Positions 11,501 to 22,099 of a DNA stretch of 64,000 nt are shown piece by piece. The position numbers and the translations under genes were made by a program. Location: assembly GCF_037042905.1 (NCBI RefSeq), contig NC_087257.1:16608001-16672000 (forward strand), given 5' to 3'. This stretch comes from Lytechinus pictus. Taxonomy: Eukaryota; Echinodermata; Echinoidea; Temnopleuroida; Toxopneustidae. Under the pieces are notes generated by a model. It was not told the origin of the DNA. It ran no database searches and worked only from the letters and a program-made list of their open reading frames with translations. The number at the start of each line of letters is the position of its first letter. Position 1 is the first letter of the stretch.

Positions 11501-11867
11501 GGACGCTCTATCTTCCCTCGGAAGAGTCCACTTTGCCAGTGGGGCAGGGTACAAAATCCTGTGTGTGATCGAGGGACACGTTGATGCCTATATTCTCACC
11601 AAAGGAAGTACTTTCAAATGGGACACGTGCGGACCTCAAGCCATTTTGAAGTCCTTCGGGGGAGGCATTGTCAACATCCGAAGGTGGAAGTCGTTGAGTA
11701 ATGACGCAGAGAACAGGAATTTTCTAGCTAGTGCCAGTTTGGAGTATCACAAACCGGATCCAGAGGTAAGGGACTCGTTGGGTGAGAAGTGGAGCAACTC
11801 CGGAGGTATAATAGCCTACAGGAATCCAGATGTGCTGGAGAAGATCCATGGTGCCTTGCAGATATGA
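8363..11867 (+). CDS. INPP1: Inositol polyphosphate 1-phosphatase gene (4 coding exons)
   Basis: Joining 8363-8566, 9955-10219, 10728-10902 and 11357-11867 gives 384 residues, close to the usual 390-400 of the family. All junctions are GT-AG and in phase. The enzyme removes the 1-phosphate of Ins(1,4)P2 and Ins(1,3,4)P3, a step in recycling inositol; it is a Mg-dependent, lithium-inhibited member of the IMPase/FBPase superfamily. The metal-site motif set is complete: Asp54 in the FKTLGD stretch, Glu79-Glu80 in FGEESN, Asp154 and Asp157 in DPIDST, and Trp303-Asp304 in KWDTCGPQ. The DPIDST motif is split by intron 2 after the Ile codon. The start ATG at 8363 (context ACCATGG) matches the family N terminus. 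Ser/Arg-rich substrate loops are recognisable but diverged. Nothing is truncated, so it should be functional. Identification is firm. Confidence 0.96.
9955..10219 (+). CDS. INPP1: INPP1 coding exon 2
   Basis: This exon encodes residues 69-156 plus the first base of codon 157. The acceptor is TTCTTTCAG. It carries FGEESN, with catalytic Glu79 and Glu80, and ends within WIDPI at the donor ATAG/GTAAAG. Intron 2 therefore interrupts the DPIDST metal-binding motif in phase 1. Confidence 0.95.
10728..10902 (+). CDS. INPP1: INPP1 coding exon 3
   Basis: This exon encodes residues 158-214 and completes Asp157 of DPIDST. It continues into YIKG and the core strand region HCGLQCAVILIG, followed by LGVVNQPF, all typical of INPP1. 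The acceptor is CATACAG and the donor is AGAG/GTAAAT; the exon ends in phase 2. Confidence 0.95.
11357..11867 (+). CDS. INPP1: INPP1 coding exon 4 (terminal)
   Basis: This exon encodes residues 215-384 and the TGA stop. It holds FWGVSHGD, the SGAGYK glycine turn, the KWDTCGPQA metal/substrate motif (Trp303, Asp304) and the GGGIV strand. The second half of the WD motif reads CGPQ where vertebrate enzymes have CAAH, a conservative difference seen in related phosphatases. The acceptor is CCTTTCAG. Confidence 0.95.
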
Positions 11868-12470
11868 AGCCCTCAGAAGAGATTAGGGCTTCATTCCACA
11901 AATGATTGTGATTCATTTTTTCATGCAACTATGGAAAGCCAGTGACACTGTCATAAAATATGTTTCTTCAAATTGTGTAATTAGGACAAACATTTTTGCT
12001 CTTATCACTGCTTTTACTATTTAAGACAGATCCAGTTGATTGCAATTATGGAAAGCCAGGGATGTCCTAATCTAGAATGTATGCCAATTGAAAGAGATTT
12101 CATATAACAAACACTTGATCCTTTGGTTATCATTAAAAACAAAAAATCTCATTAATCTGAAGAGGAGCCTGTGATTCTGCCCTCTCTGAATGTGACTAAC
12201 ACATGGCTTTCCATAGTTGACAGTGATTAGATGTGTCATTAATTCATGACATACTGCATTTTGTGCCTCACTTGAAATTTTGCAAAAGAGCATTGCACTC
12301 ATAGACTATTTACAAAGCACAATAGGGTCATGTAAGACAAAGCTGATCCTACGACTGATTTTTACAATTGATTGTACACTTTAGTGAATGCAATCAATCA
12401 TAAAATTATGTCCTTATAATCAAAGGCTGATATTTGTGTTACTGACCATAGATTTCAATAAAGCAGGCTT
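11868..12470 (+). other. INPP1: INPP1 3' UTR (extent inferred)
   Basis: Downstream of the stop an AATAAA lies at 12457-12462, and others follow at 13032 and 13097. The nearest gives a 3' UTR of about 600 bases. The segment 12020-12230 contains an inverted pair of 'tggaaagcca'/'tggctttcca' words with 'gattgcaatt', resembling the MITE at 46721-47203, so the UTR may include an old insertion. Confidence 0.4.
12457..12462 (+). terminator. Candidate polyadenylation signal of INPP1
   Basis: This is the first AATAAA on the plus strand after the stop codon, 590 bases downstream, in an AT-rich setting. Another AATAAA at 13032-13037 could serve instead. Confidence 0.35.
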
Positions 12471-15250
12471 GCCAAATGCCTTCATTTTTCCATTGAAACT
12501 TGCCTCTTTATGGAAAAGAAATTTGATTTTAACTTTGAAAATCCTGTTTTGATATTCTCATGAAAATCTGTCTCTAATTTGAATAGGAAATAAAAATCTT
12601 CCTATTATAAAATTATATTTATTCTTAGAAAAAATAGATACATATTAGCAAAATTAATCGAATACATGCCCTTGATGGCTTTTTAAATATCTGATCCCTT
12701 AATTGCTTTCAAATTGATTCCAAAGAGATTATAATCTTTGAAATTTCATACATCTGTAGTATTTCAGTGTGCTCAATAGAATTTTCCAAATAACATTTTG
12801 ATTTTTATATTCCATTTTAACTCTAGATGCATTCCAAAGTGCTAGTATATGTATGTGTATGTAGAATTTTCAGTCAACTCATTTTATTTTTTATTTTGTA
12901 CAGTAGATGTATAGCGTGATTTGGCTGTTGTACCCATTATGAAATGTTATGATTTAATTTATTAATCAATATCCTTGTAATGAATGATCAGAAAACTTGT
13001 AAAAAACGGAATTCATCCATTCATGCAGTCCAATAAAAGAAAACAATATATTGGATTCAAGGTAAGGCAATAAATTGTAAAATTTAAAATTGAAAAATAA
13101 ATACATGTAACTGTCATTGCATTGTTAAGATATTTTTAATATATTTATTATACATAATGAAGAAAGTTATGATACCATTTTTATACCTTTGAAATTGACA
13201 TTAAATATCATTTTTAATGTGATGTACCTGTCAAGTCTTGAGGGTTGGGGTTACTCCTATGGGGGAAAAAATAAAGGACATTGATAAGGAGGTAAACTAA
13301 TATCAATGAGAATAATAAGTCTGTTCACGGTTGTAAACTGCGCACGAGCAGTAAAAGGTCATTTGAGATAAACCATGAAGGTGGTTTTCAAATTCACTGA
13401 CATAGGCATTTGTGATTTCATGATCATTCATGTATTCCTTTTTAAATATTCTTTTCATTACGTCCAAGCTGAAGAGTAACAATGTCTTCGTAATCACTGG
13501 TACATGTATTTGTCAGTAGACCAAACAATAGTAAAATGTGCCAAAAGCAGACAATTAAACAAACAGATTTCCAAACTTTCCCCCTGATGTACTATTCTAG
13601 TCACCTGGTCTATACAATTCCTTTCGTTCTTAGAGTTTGAATGCTTTGCCGGGAAAGCTTGCGCAACAACTTCATTTGAAAATGTTAGTGCTCATCCGAA
13701 TGAAAACTTGCAATGGTCATTTGAGAAAAGTTGATCATGAGCTAACCTTTAAGTGGCTTATTGATATTGCAATGCAGGTTACTCTGTCTATTATGGAGGG
13801 TCGACTTTAGCAGAGTTTACTATATTTTTTTGAGCATGCAATAATATTTATCTTTAAAAATGCTTATTCACTCACACTTCAACACACCTTGCTTTGACAT
13901 TTATACCTCAAATGCTGCTTGGAAACCAAGGAGTTGATTCCTAGCAACTAGAATATTTAAAATACAAAGTGATGAAGAGTTTCGATTTTTCAATTTTTAT
14001 TTCAGGCCATCTTCGGAAACTAATTTATTGACTGAGACTCTATTTTTAGTATTCTTCAACACTAAAAAGTTGGTAATAATAAATTTTATTCTATTTAATA
14101 TTTCTCAGTTTTATTATTTTTGGGGAGAGAAATCAAATAGGAATTGTATTCCTTGGGTATATTACCTTAAAGATTGTATGTCATCATCATATAGAACAAT
14201 GGCTATTGCTATATACCATCACCTTTTTGTTCTTATCCTGCTGAAATCAATTTTAATAGTATTCAAATTTAAAAATCATGGTTAAATTAAGAATTGTTAG
14301 AAATGTGTTTGTAATAGAAAGAAATGAGTCATGGTTTATTATAACAAAACACAAAGATGTTGATCCAGTATTGACATTTGTAATAACTAGTGATGCCTTT
14401 GAAATATGTGAGGGATGTTGGAAACAATCAAACATTCTGTGTCCATTTTCATGGCATAATTATTTATCTCCTCATGATAGAAAAAATGCCTTAAGGAAAA
14501 TAATCAGTAGAATCCTTAAAGTGATTTCATCTCTGAGAGTGCAGGAGAAGAGAATACAAAAATGCATTGATTTTCTTATCATTATAGCTGTGTGTGATGA
14601 AGTACTGTACCTTTTCAGTTTGCAAATATAGTCATGTTTTTAATAATTGTGTTTTTATTGTTATTTAAGAAGTAAAATACACCAAAATAGTGTATTGAAT
14701 CTCAGGAGCTACCTAGCTGAGTTAACTTTTAATATGCTAATCATGGTTCATTTTAATTCCCAGCTTTGAAATGCACCGTTTGCATGTAGAATACTACAGT
14801 GTACATGAATATTTAAAATGTGTGTTATGAATGCATGCAGGACATGCATAGAGTTGTTCTCAAAATATACATTACATTGTACAGCTGTGAAATGTGTATT
14901 TTTATCCAAAATTTATTTATTTTTAGTGGAATATTTTTTGAATTACATTATGTATCTGCATATTTCAGTCAGAAGTAAGTAAATTGTGTGCAAAATATTT
15001 TCCCTCTTTGTAGCCTAGATCAGATTGCAGATAACTTTATAAGGAGTAGTACTTGTCAAGCAACTTGGTTTTAATCATAATAGCACCGGTAAGCAAGGGC
15101 AGAAATCTCTCCCCAAAGGTAGGGGGACCAGGGGCTGGACAATTTTACAAGCAAAAAAAAAAAAGCTTATCACTCCAAAAGTAAGGTCATCTCGTCCAAA
15201 ATACATGTTTTAATTCGATTTTGAATGATGTATTTCTTTCCATCATAAGA
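12471..15250. other. AT-rich interval with no recognised gene
   Basis: No element boundaries are clear here. A 117-codon open frame at 14278-14631 (plus, true ATG) has a fairly protein-like composition (WFIITKHK, DAFEICEGCWKQ, SPHDRKNALRK) but no family match that I recognise, no splice context and no neighbour of the same style. It may be chance in AT-rich DNA or a relic of a mobile-element protein. Confidence 0.3.
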
Positions 15251-15261
15251 GACCAAAAATA

Positions 15262-15335
15262 GTAGGGGGGACATTTGATATTGTGTCCCCCCCCCCTACT
15301 ATTTTGGGTAGGGGGGGGACGCGTCCCCCTGGGAT
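15262..15335. repeat. Alternating G-tract/C-tract hairpin region
   Basis: A G run near 15264, a C run near 15287-15295 and a G run near 15310-15318 are separated by short spacers containing 'ctactattttgg' and 'tagtagggggg'. The runs are mutually complementary and can form alternative hairpins. It resembles the G/C-tract element at 3006-3765. Confidence 0.45.
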
Positions 15336-15861
15336 TTCCGCCAATGCCGGTAAGTATATTATTTTGTATAAGAAATGAGGTATGTGTATGAATAATTTGA
15401 GTTATCACAAATATTTATTTATTATAAATTAACACATTAAAGTAGCCCATAATTTCAGTTGGGAGATGTCAGGAGACACTTACCTTTTTCTTGATCAAGA
15501 CAATCTGTCTTTCAGAGTAGAAAAGTAGAACTTAGATAACACATCACACAGTGTCTATCTATATTGCACGGTACAGATAGCATCTATGATGAGTGGGGAA
15601 TACATAGCTGTAAAGTGCTTTGGAATGTTTTAAATATGAAATTTGAATATTATCATCGTCACAGTTATTATTGTCATTGCTGGAAGTGTGCACTTTAAGT
15701 AAGGTGGGTGTTTGCTGCAGATTCCACGCCTTATATTATTCAACTAACAAGAGAAACAGATTTATTTTTGTGGTATTTTTTATATTTATACCAGTTCAAC
15801 ACTCACTATGAATTCAACCAAAAAAAATGTGATATATGGGGATTCCAGGTTGATATTACGT

Positions 15862-16131
15862 GGGCGCGTCGTGGTCTAATGGTTTTGACTCTTGCCTTTC
15901 AAACAGAGGGTCGTGGGTTCGAATCCTAGCCATGGCGTGTTTTCCTTCAGCAAGAAATTTATCCACACTGCTGCACTCCACCCAGGTGAGGTGAATGGGT
16001 ACCCGGTAGGAGTAATTCCTTGAATGCACTGAGCGCCGGTGATGGTAGCTCGAGCTAAAGCCGGGGTAATAACAGCAGCGCTTTGTATCTTCAGGCAAAA
16101 AGCGCTTTATAAATCCAGCTATTATTATTAT
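15862..16131 (+). mobile_element. tRNA-derived SINE, full-length-like
   Basis: The head has a pol III A-box-like segment (GTGGTCTAATGG) and a perfect B box, GGTTCGAATCC at 15916-15926, in tRNA spacing. The body includes 'ttccttcagcaagaaattt', 'gaatgggtacccggtaggagt' and 'aagcgctttataaatccagc', and the tail is a (ATT)n run. Two further copies occur at 54232-54520 (plus) and 62435-62706 (minus). Such SINEs use a partner LINE for mobility and carry no protein gene. Confidence 0.85.
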
Positions 16132-16626
16132 ATTTTACCTAATGTGAAGAAATTTGTTCCTTCATGAGCAATACAAATTGTTATTAGCCTATGATAGTGC
16201 ACAGTGCTTTGCACTTTCTAAGACAGTACAAAGTGCAATGAACTTTATTGTGGTTAGTACACGGTGAAAAACCCTTTTACAACAGGGGATATGAAAGAAT
16301 CGGTTATAATCTCAAGAAACAAGGTACATTTAGGAAGCATCACAGATTTGCACTATGCAATGTAGGATGGAATCAAGGCATGTCTTTTAACGGGGCATTG
16401 TGCAATATTAAAAAGAGTAAGTAAGCTCCTATTACAGTTGTATACAGTATATATATATATTTAGATTAAATATTCAGATATTTGTGAGTGATGATGAATT
16501 AAGTAGCATCTTCAGCCTATAGAACCTGCATTTAAGGCATCTTACCAAAGTCTGTGCCACCTCTCTTATCTTGTGAGCTTCTTTAGCAGCAACATTCCTG
16601 CGTTGTGTTGTATCTGCTAAAACGGT

Positions 16627-16815
16627 TCCACGACATTTGCTCCGGCGACAATTGCTCTGCTCTAAATTCCACACACTAACCGAATAACCAACTTCAACCC
16701 TGGGTTGAACACTATACCCTTGCCTAACATAAAACCCTACTGCAACCCTCACCCCACATCTTAGACGAAATTAAGCCCGAAGCGATTGTCGCAGGAGACG
16801 CATGTTGTGACACCG
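16627..16815. mobile_element. MITE with imperfect terminal inverted repeats
   Basis: The left end (cacgacatttgctccggcg, acaattgctc) is an imperfect inverted match of the right end (gcgattgtcgcaggagacgc, atgttgtg). The interior is C-rich, with repeated 'aaccctg/aacccta' words. No coding capacity is present, so it is probably a non-autonomous DNA transposon. Confidence 0.6.
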
Positions 16816-17576
16816 CTATAACAGGTGGATTACAAGTGGTAAAATGCTGAGATGGTTTCTTACTGAAAGATGTGACTTGCACTTAATTAAGCTACAGTCA
16901 CACCAAAGAGACGACTCAAAATATGACATTTGAAATAACGTCAGAGCTGCTAACCTTTAAGTGTGAGTGAACTGTGTGTTATAAATACATAGTCTTGAAA
17001 TATACGTTTTCAGATATCTACTAATACTCCAGAGAATAAATTTAACTATAATTGTATTGTATAGAATAACTAAAATGTTTTGGAGGAAAAGTTATTGTTT
17101 TGCTACTTAGTAACATAATTATTGTGTTATAAATGTATTGAGTAGTTAATTAGCATGTTATCATTCAAGTGGGTCTGTATTACTAGACTACACGAGCATT
17201 ATGGGTCAGGAAACTGGCCAGGTAGGAGTAGTTGAGGACTCGAGATGGCGCTTTTGGTTCGTATCTGCTTTAAAAGTAAGAAGTAGTAATCCAGAAACTC
17301 AAAAGTCATAATTTCATATGCGCCGCATGGTATTATAAATTTCTTTTAAGAGGTAATATAAAGAACAGATTCCATTAAAAAAAAGGAATATTCTTTCTTT
17401 TAAGGCTCAGATTCAGAACCATCTCTGGTACTCTCTCTTTTGCGTCAATCCATGATAAATCCAAGAGGGAAAAAAACACAAGATCGAGTCAGTATTTAAG
17501 CATGTGATGATAACATTCAGAGGGATGTAAACAAAGATACACGATCATGCGAATAATGAGCATCATTGGCCACCTT

Positions 17577-17740
17577 CTGGGGGGCGTTTCATGAAAGGAC
17601 TTGTCGGACGTTTTATCCGACAAGTCCCATTTTATCCGACAGTTACCATAGGAACAGTGCCTCTCTGCCAATCAAAATCATGGAAAGATGTCAGATCTGA
17701 CAACTTGTCGGATGAAAATATTGATGAAACGCTCCCCAGA
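17577..17740. mobile_element. MITE with TIR ctgggg-gcgtttcat
   Basis: The ends are inverted: 'ctggggggcgtttcat' on the left and 'atgaaacgctccccag' on the right. Inside the left end is a perfect palindrome cttgtcgga-cgttttatccgacaag, and the right part repeats ttgtcggat. It is about 164 bp long. The right half, including this palindrome, is copied again at 18501 onward without the left TIR. Confidence 0.7.
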
Positions 17741-18157
17741 TGAGTTCGCCACTGCGCCAATGTTTTACTATAAATTTAGTATTAAACGTTAACATACCTA
17801 TTTGCCCTCAAAAGAGTAATAATTAAGTCAAAACCATAATGGCATAATTTGACATGAAAATTGTAATAATTATGACTTTTTCTTAATAGCTGGCAGCTCT
17901 GTAACGTAATAGCTTTGATAGGCCTGGAGTTAGTTCCTTTGGTGTTACTTAAGCATGAAAGTACCTTAATTTTAATAGATACATGTTTATTCTTATATGG
18001 TGCTTTTTTTTTAGCTGCAATAGCAATCAATAGTTTTTCTTGATACTGAACCAATTATTGTAAATTTTAATCTAGTTTAATGTTTGGATTATTTGTATTA
18101 TAGACAAAACGGTAGTTTTACAAATAATAGATTTACACCTGTATAGTAATGCAGAAA
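17600..18157 (+). repeat. Direct repeat, copy 1 (~557 bp)
   Basis: It matches 18501-19057 almost base for base; the one difference I found is a single-base deletion in copy 2 ('ctgcgccaatg' versus 'ctgcccaatg'). The left breakpoint lies inside the MITE at 17577-17740. A 90-codon minus-strand open frame is present identically in both copies but has no features of a real gene. Confidence 0.9.
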
Positions 18158-18500
18158 TACATAATTTGATTATTTAGGGTCCATTAGTTGACCAATTACT
18201 TATATTGCTTATTGCACAATACTAAATACAGTATACCTACATGTATTGCATAATACTCTATCTGATCAAAGTTTAATACCTTCAACAACTTAATCCAAAT
18301 TTATTAGAAATTAGTTTTGTATACATTTAAAGTACACTCTAAATCTTGTTTTGTCATCACTCACTGGTCTAACTGGCTTCCTATGGGGGCTGGTGCCCTT
18401 ATATGCTAGAGCTCCTATGAGTTCTGAGCCGACCGGGCTAGCGGCCCCTTAAATTGCCCCCAGCAGGATCTAGCTAGGAATTCTGGTGGGTGATGCAAAA
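18158..18500 (+). repeat. Spacer repeat related to 21490-21870
   Basis: The spacer between the two direct-repeat copies closely matches 21490-21870, including 'gggtccattagttgaccaat', 'actaaatacagtatacctac', 'cactcactggtct' and 'ccttaaattg'. It is an interspersed element fragment of unknown class. Confidence 0.75.
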
Positions 18501-19057
18501 CTTGTCGGACGTTTTATCCGACAAGTCCCATTTTATCCGACAGTTACCATAGGAACAGTGCCTCTCTGCCAATCAAAATCATGGAAAGATGTCAGATCTG
18601 ACAACTTGTCGGATGAAAATATTGATGAAACGCTCCCCAGATGAGTTCGCCACTGCCCAATGTTTTACTATAAATTTAGTATTAAACGTTAACATACCTA
18701 TTTGCCCTCAAAAGAGTAATAATTAAGTCAAAACCATAATGGCATAATTTGACATGAAAATTGTAATAATTATGACTTTTTCTTAATAGCTGGCAGCTCT
18801 GTAACGTAATAGCTTTGATAGGCCTGGAGTTAGTTCCTTTGGTGTTACTTAAGCATGAAAGTACCTTAATTTTAATAGATACATGTTTATTCTTATATGG
18901 TGCTTTTTTTTTAGCTGCAATAGCAATCAATAGTTTTTCTTGATACTGAACCAATTATTGTAAATTTTAATCTAGTTTAATGTTTGGATTATTTGTATTA
19001 TAGACAAAACGGTAGTTTTACAAATAATAGATTTACACCTGTATAGTAATGCAGAAA
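18501..19057 (+). repeat. Direct repeat, copy 2 (~557 bp)
   Basis: This is the second copy of 17600-18157. It starts exactly at the palindrome cttgtcggac and lacks the outer left MITE end. Near-identity implies a recent segmental duplication or gene conversion, or possibly an assembly artefact such as merged haplotypes. Confidence 0.9.
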
Positions 19058-19141
19058 GTTATTTTGTATAGCAATGTAGAAAATAATTTGTTTTGTAATA
19101 TAGAAATTTACTATGTATATTTATGAAAGGAAAGTGTCTTT

Positions 19142-19760
19142 TTAAGGAAACCAAATCCCAAGAAGAGAAGCAATCTTTTTGGAGAGAGTAAAATGAGAGG
19201 AACAATGTTAAAAATAGTTTCATAAAAATCGGTTACCGGTATTAAATAAGCAAGTTATGGACGTTTAAAGTCTTGTTGTACTTTCTATGGGGATCCTCAT
19301 ATTGGCAAACGTGCTTCAAAAGGGCTGATTTTGTGGACAACTCTCCATTTGTTTTGTACACAAATTTTCAGATTTTCCTCATTATCTTTCAAATTGCATC
19401 TTGCCTCATTATCTTTCAAATTGCATCTTGCCTCCTTCTGAGCACAACATATGTCATGGGAAAATATAATTCACACCACATATTTCAAGGTCAGGAGGAG
19501 ATAATGTGAAATATGTAAAGTAAAGGGGAAAATCTGAAAATTTGTGTACATAACAAATGGAGAGTTGTCCACAAAATCAGCCATTTTGAAGCACGTTTGC
19601 CAGTTTGAGGATCCCCATAGAAAGTACAAGAAGACTTTTTAAACGTCAATAACTTGTTTATTTCATAGCCGATTTTGATGGGACTTTTTTTTAAATTGTT
19701 CCTCTCATTTTACTCTTTCCAATAAGATTGCTTCTCTTCTTGGGTTTTGGTTTCCTTTAA
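19142..19760. mobile_element. Foldback element with ~235-bp arms
   Basis: The left arm (about 19142-19382) and right arm (about 19520-19760) are inverted copies at roughly 90% identity by eye. Both contain ggaaaccaaa-cccaagaaga, ctatggggatcctca, gcaaacgtgcttc and ggacaactctccatttg or their complements. The loop of about 140 bp holds a short direct duplication (tcattatctttcaaattgca, at 19379-19428). No coding capacity. Confidence 0.85.
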
Positions 19761-19882
19761 TAATGATATGTCATTGTGTTGATTCAGTGGCTAATGGTGG
19801 TTGCCATCAATGGAGGAAATTTGATTGGCTATTGAGCTCTGTTACCATGGTAATTACCATTGATTGTAAGATTTACACAGCC

Positions 19883-20042
19883 GGGCCCTGTTTGCATAAA
19901 AGTTACTTTAATGGTAACTTTGCCATCCATTGGTAACTACCACGGTAACGTTGATCAACAGCCAATCAGAATCAAGGACTCCATGAAAGTCACCATTGCA
20001 TGGCAAAGTTACCATAATGGTAACTTTTATGCAACAGGGCCC
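19883..20042. mobile_element. MITE with GGGCCCTGTTGCATAAA-type TIRs
   Basis: A 160-bp element whose ends are inverted over about 42 bp: gggccctgtttgcataaaag on the left matches the complement of 'cttttatgcaacagggccc' on the right, and both arms continue through 'taatggtaactttgcca'. Related 'grass-roots' elements in this window share the 'ttatgaaac-gggccc' style of end. Confidence 0.85.
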
Positions 20043-20209
20043 TGGTATCTGATCTGATGTTCATTTATGTATTAGGAGTTATTCATTCAAGATACCTAAA
20101 GGCAAAGTCTATTCCCACAAATTGATATGAATAAGTAGAGAAAAGTCAAACAAGCCAAATACTGAGTAGTTCATCGGATATAAAGTGAGAAAGTTTTTTA
20201 ATTTTCGCT

Positions 20210-20345
20210 TCATGCAGCGCACGACACTGGCGCCGGTCCGACGGTCCCAGACCAGTGAAAATTGCTGTCGAGCCATTTATTCTTTCAGAAATAGCCAGGT
20301 TTACTGGTCCGACATGACCAGTAAAAAATATATCAAACTAATACA
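20210..20345 (-). repeat. Interspersed repeat family B, copy 1
   Basis: The words gtccgacggtcccagacc, 'agtgaaaattgctgtcg', 'tttcagaaatagccag' and 'tttactggtccgacatgacc' match the reverse complement of about 61855-61985. The class is unknown; the family is marked by repeated 'ctggtccga' words. Confidence 0.7.
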
Positions 20346-20394
20346 AATGATATTTTCTCCTAGAATTTCACTTTTTCACTAAAAAGTTAAATGC

Positions 20395-20795
20395 ACAGCA
20401 CAGTCATATGCATATGAGAGAGTTGATGATGTCACTATTTTTTTTCCATTGTATGAATTATTTTTACAGATTTGACAAGGAAACTTTATTTTGAATTACG
20501 AAAAGTTACAACAATGGCAATGCCAAATGTCCAGAAAGGAATCTGTATTTCTTCACATTACAGCGAAGAGAAAATAAGAATATTTTGCATATCATACAAT
20601 GAAATAAAAAAATAAATAGTGAGTTAGTTATGTCAGGATGTGCACATAACTGTTTTGTTAAATTTCAGTGAAAATTTTAAATGTCTTAACTTTCTTATTT
20701 TACATCAGTTTGATGAAATTTTCAGTGTTAGACTTGTTTGATTTGTCTCTATTATTTTGTCAAGTTTTGTTGTATAAGCACTTCAATTGTATTAA
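20395..20795. mobile_element. Diverged foldback element, family of 53437-54039
   Basis: It shares, in order, 'gagagagttgatgatgtcac', 'aatagtgagttagttatgtc', 'gtgcacataactgttttg', 'ctttcttattttacatc' and 'tgatgaaattttcagtgtta' with the longer element at 53437-54039. The outer left arm seems to be missing, so this is a truncated or highly diverged copy. Confidence 0.65.
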
Positions 20796-20799
20796 TAAT

Positions 20800-21480
20800 A
20801 TTTATATTAGAAACATTAATCATATCATAGAGGCTTTAACTCATTAATTTTATTTTACAACTGATCTTTGTATACATTATCATATGTATTGCAACAATTT
20901 TTAATTCTAGTTTTTAATTCTTGTGTATGCAAGTTGCTGTAAATATATTTATGTAATAAATTAGCCAATAAAGCACTTCTAATAAATTTATCAATTGAAA
21001 TGTGTCTATTTTTTTTTAATGTGTATACAAGAAAAACGTTAATCGCTGTCTGCAAACCTGCCATTATTTTACTAATAAGGAAACACACAAATGTACTTTC
21101 TTTTTACTTACGCCTCTTGATTAACCAAAATTTATGCTTACTTTAAACACCAATATATTTAACCTGAAAACTTGCAAGAGCTTAACAAAAATAGCTACAT
21201 GTAATGTTTGGGAGATTCCAAGTTATGTAGTTTATTTACCACTTACTGGTTAAAGGAATACCATATGTTGCTAGGCTCCTTAAAGAAAGAAACGTACATG
21301 AATTTAAATAACCTTTAAACAGGACTTTTAAACTGACCAAGTAGTGTGATAGCCTATTGTGCGGGCCTATTGTGCATATGATCAGCTTATTGCGCAATTC
21401 GCAATTTGATCATGTAGGGTCCATTAACAGAGCAATTGCTTATTATGCAATATAGCAGCTGAATATGCAATATAACTAGC
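20800..21480. other. AT-rich interval, no gene
   Basis: No exon or RNA signal. The end (21355-21480) has degenerate repeated words ('cttattgcgcaa', 'cttattatgcaat', 'gggtccatta') that lead into the element at 21490. Confidence 0.4.
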
Positions 21481-21489
21481 TTATTCTGA

Positions 21490-21870
21490 AATACCTAATT
21501 TGATTATTTAGGGTCCATTAGTTGACCAATTACTTATATGGCTTATTGCACAATACTAAATACAGTATACCTACATGTATTGCATAATACTCTATCTGAT
21601 CAAAGTTTAATGCCTTCGACAACTTAATCCAAATTTATTAGAAATTAGTTTTGTATACATGTAAAATACACTCTAAATCTTGTTTTGTCTTCACTCACTG
21701 GTCTGACTGGCTTCCTATGGGCGCAGGTGCCCTTCTATGCTAGAGCTCCTGTGAGTTCTGAGCAGACCGGGCTTGCCCCTTAAATTGTCGGTGAACGGAG
21801 CAGCAAGTAGAAGGGCACCAGCCCCTACCAGGATCTAGCGAGGAATTCCGGTGGGTGAAGCAAAACTGTT
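21490..21870 (+). repeat. Interspersed element copy related to 18158-18500
   Basis: About 90% identical by eye to the spacer at 18158-18500 over most of its length, with an additional 'gtcggtgaacggagcagcaa' segment near 21787. The core word 'agggtccattagttgacc' occurs again at about 22050 ('agggtcgattagttgacc'). Confidence 0.75.
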
Positions 21871-22099
21871 CTTTTTGAAATTATGTACTCGGTTGTATTT
21901 GTTAAGATCTCTTTTTTATTTGTTTATATTTGTTGGTGTTTGTATATATATATACATGTATATCCAAAGGAAATGTTGCTGGGCTAGCGCCACGAGTGTC
22001 TCTGGACGGTGTGTGTGCTCAATAAGATATCACAATCATTATTATTATATAGGGTCGATTAGTTGACCAACAACATACATGTACATAGGATACTGCGCA

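Noticed and set aside
17782-18054. 90-codon minus-strand open frame, repeated identically at 18682-18954
   Set aside because: Identity is due to the DNA duplication; composition is AT-driven and there is no splice or family evidence.
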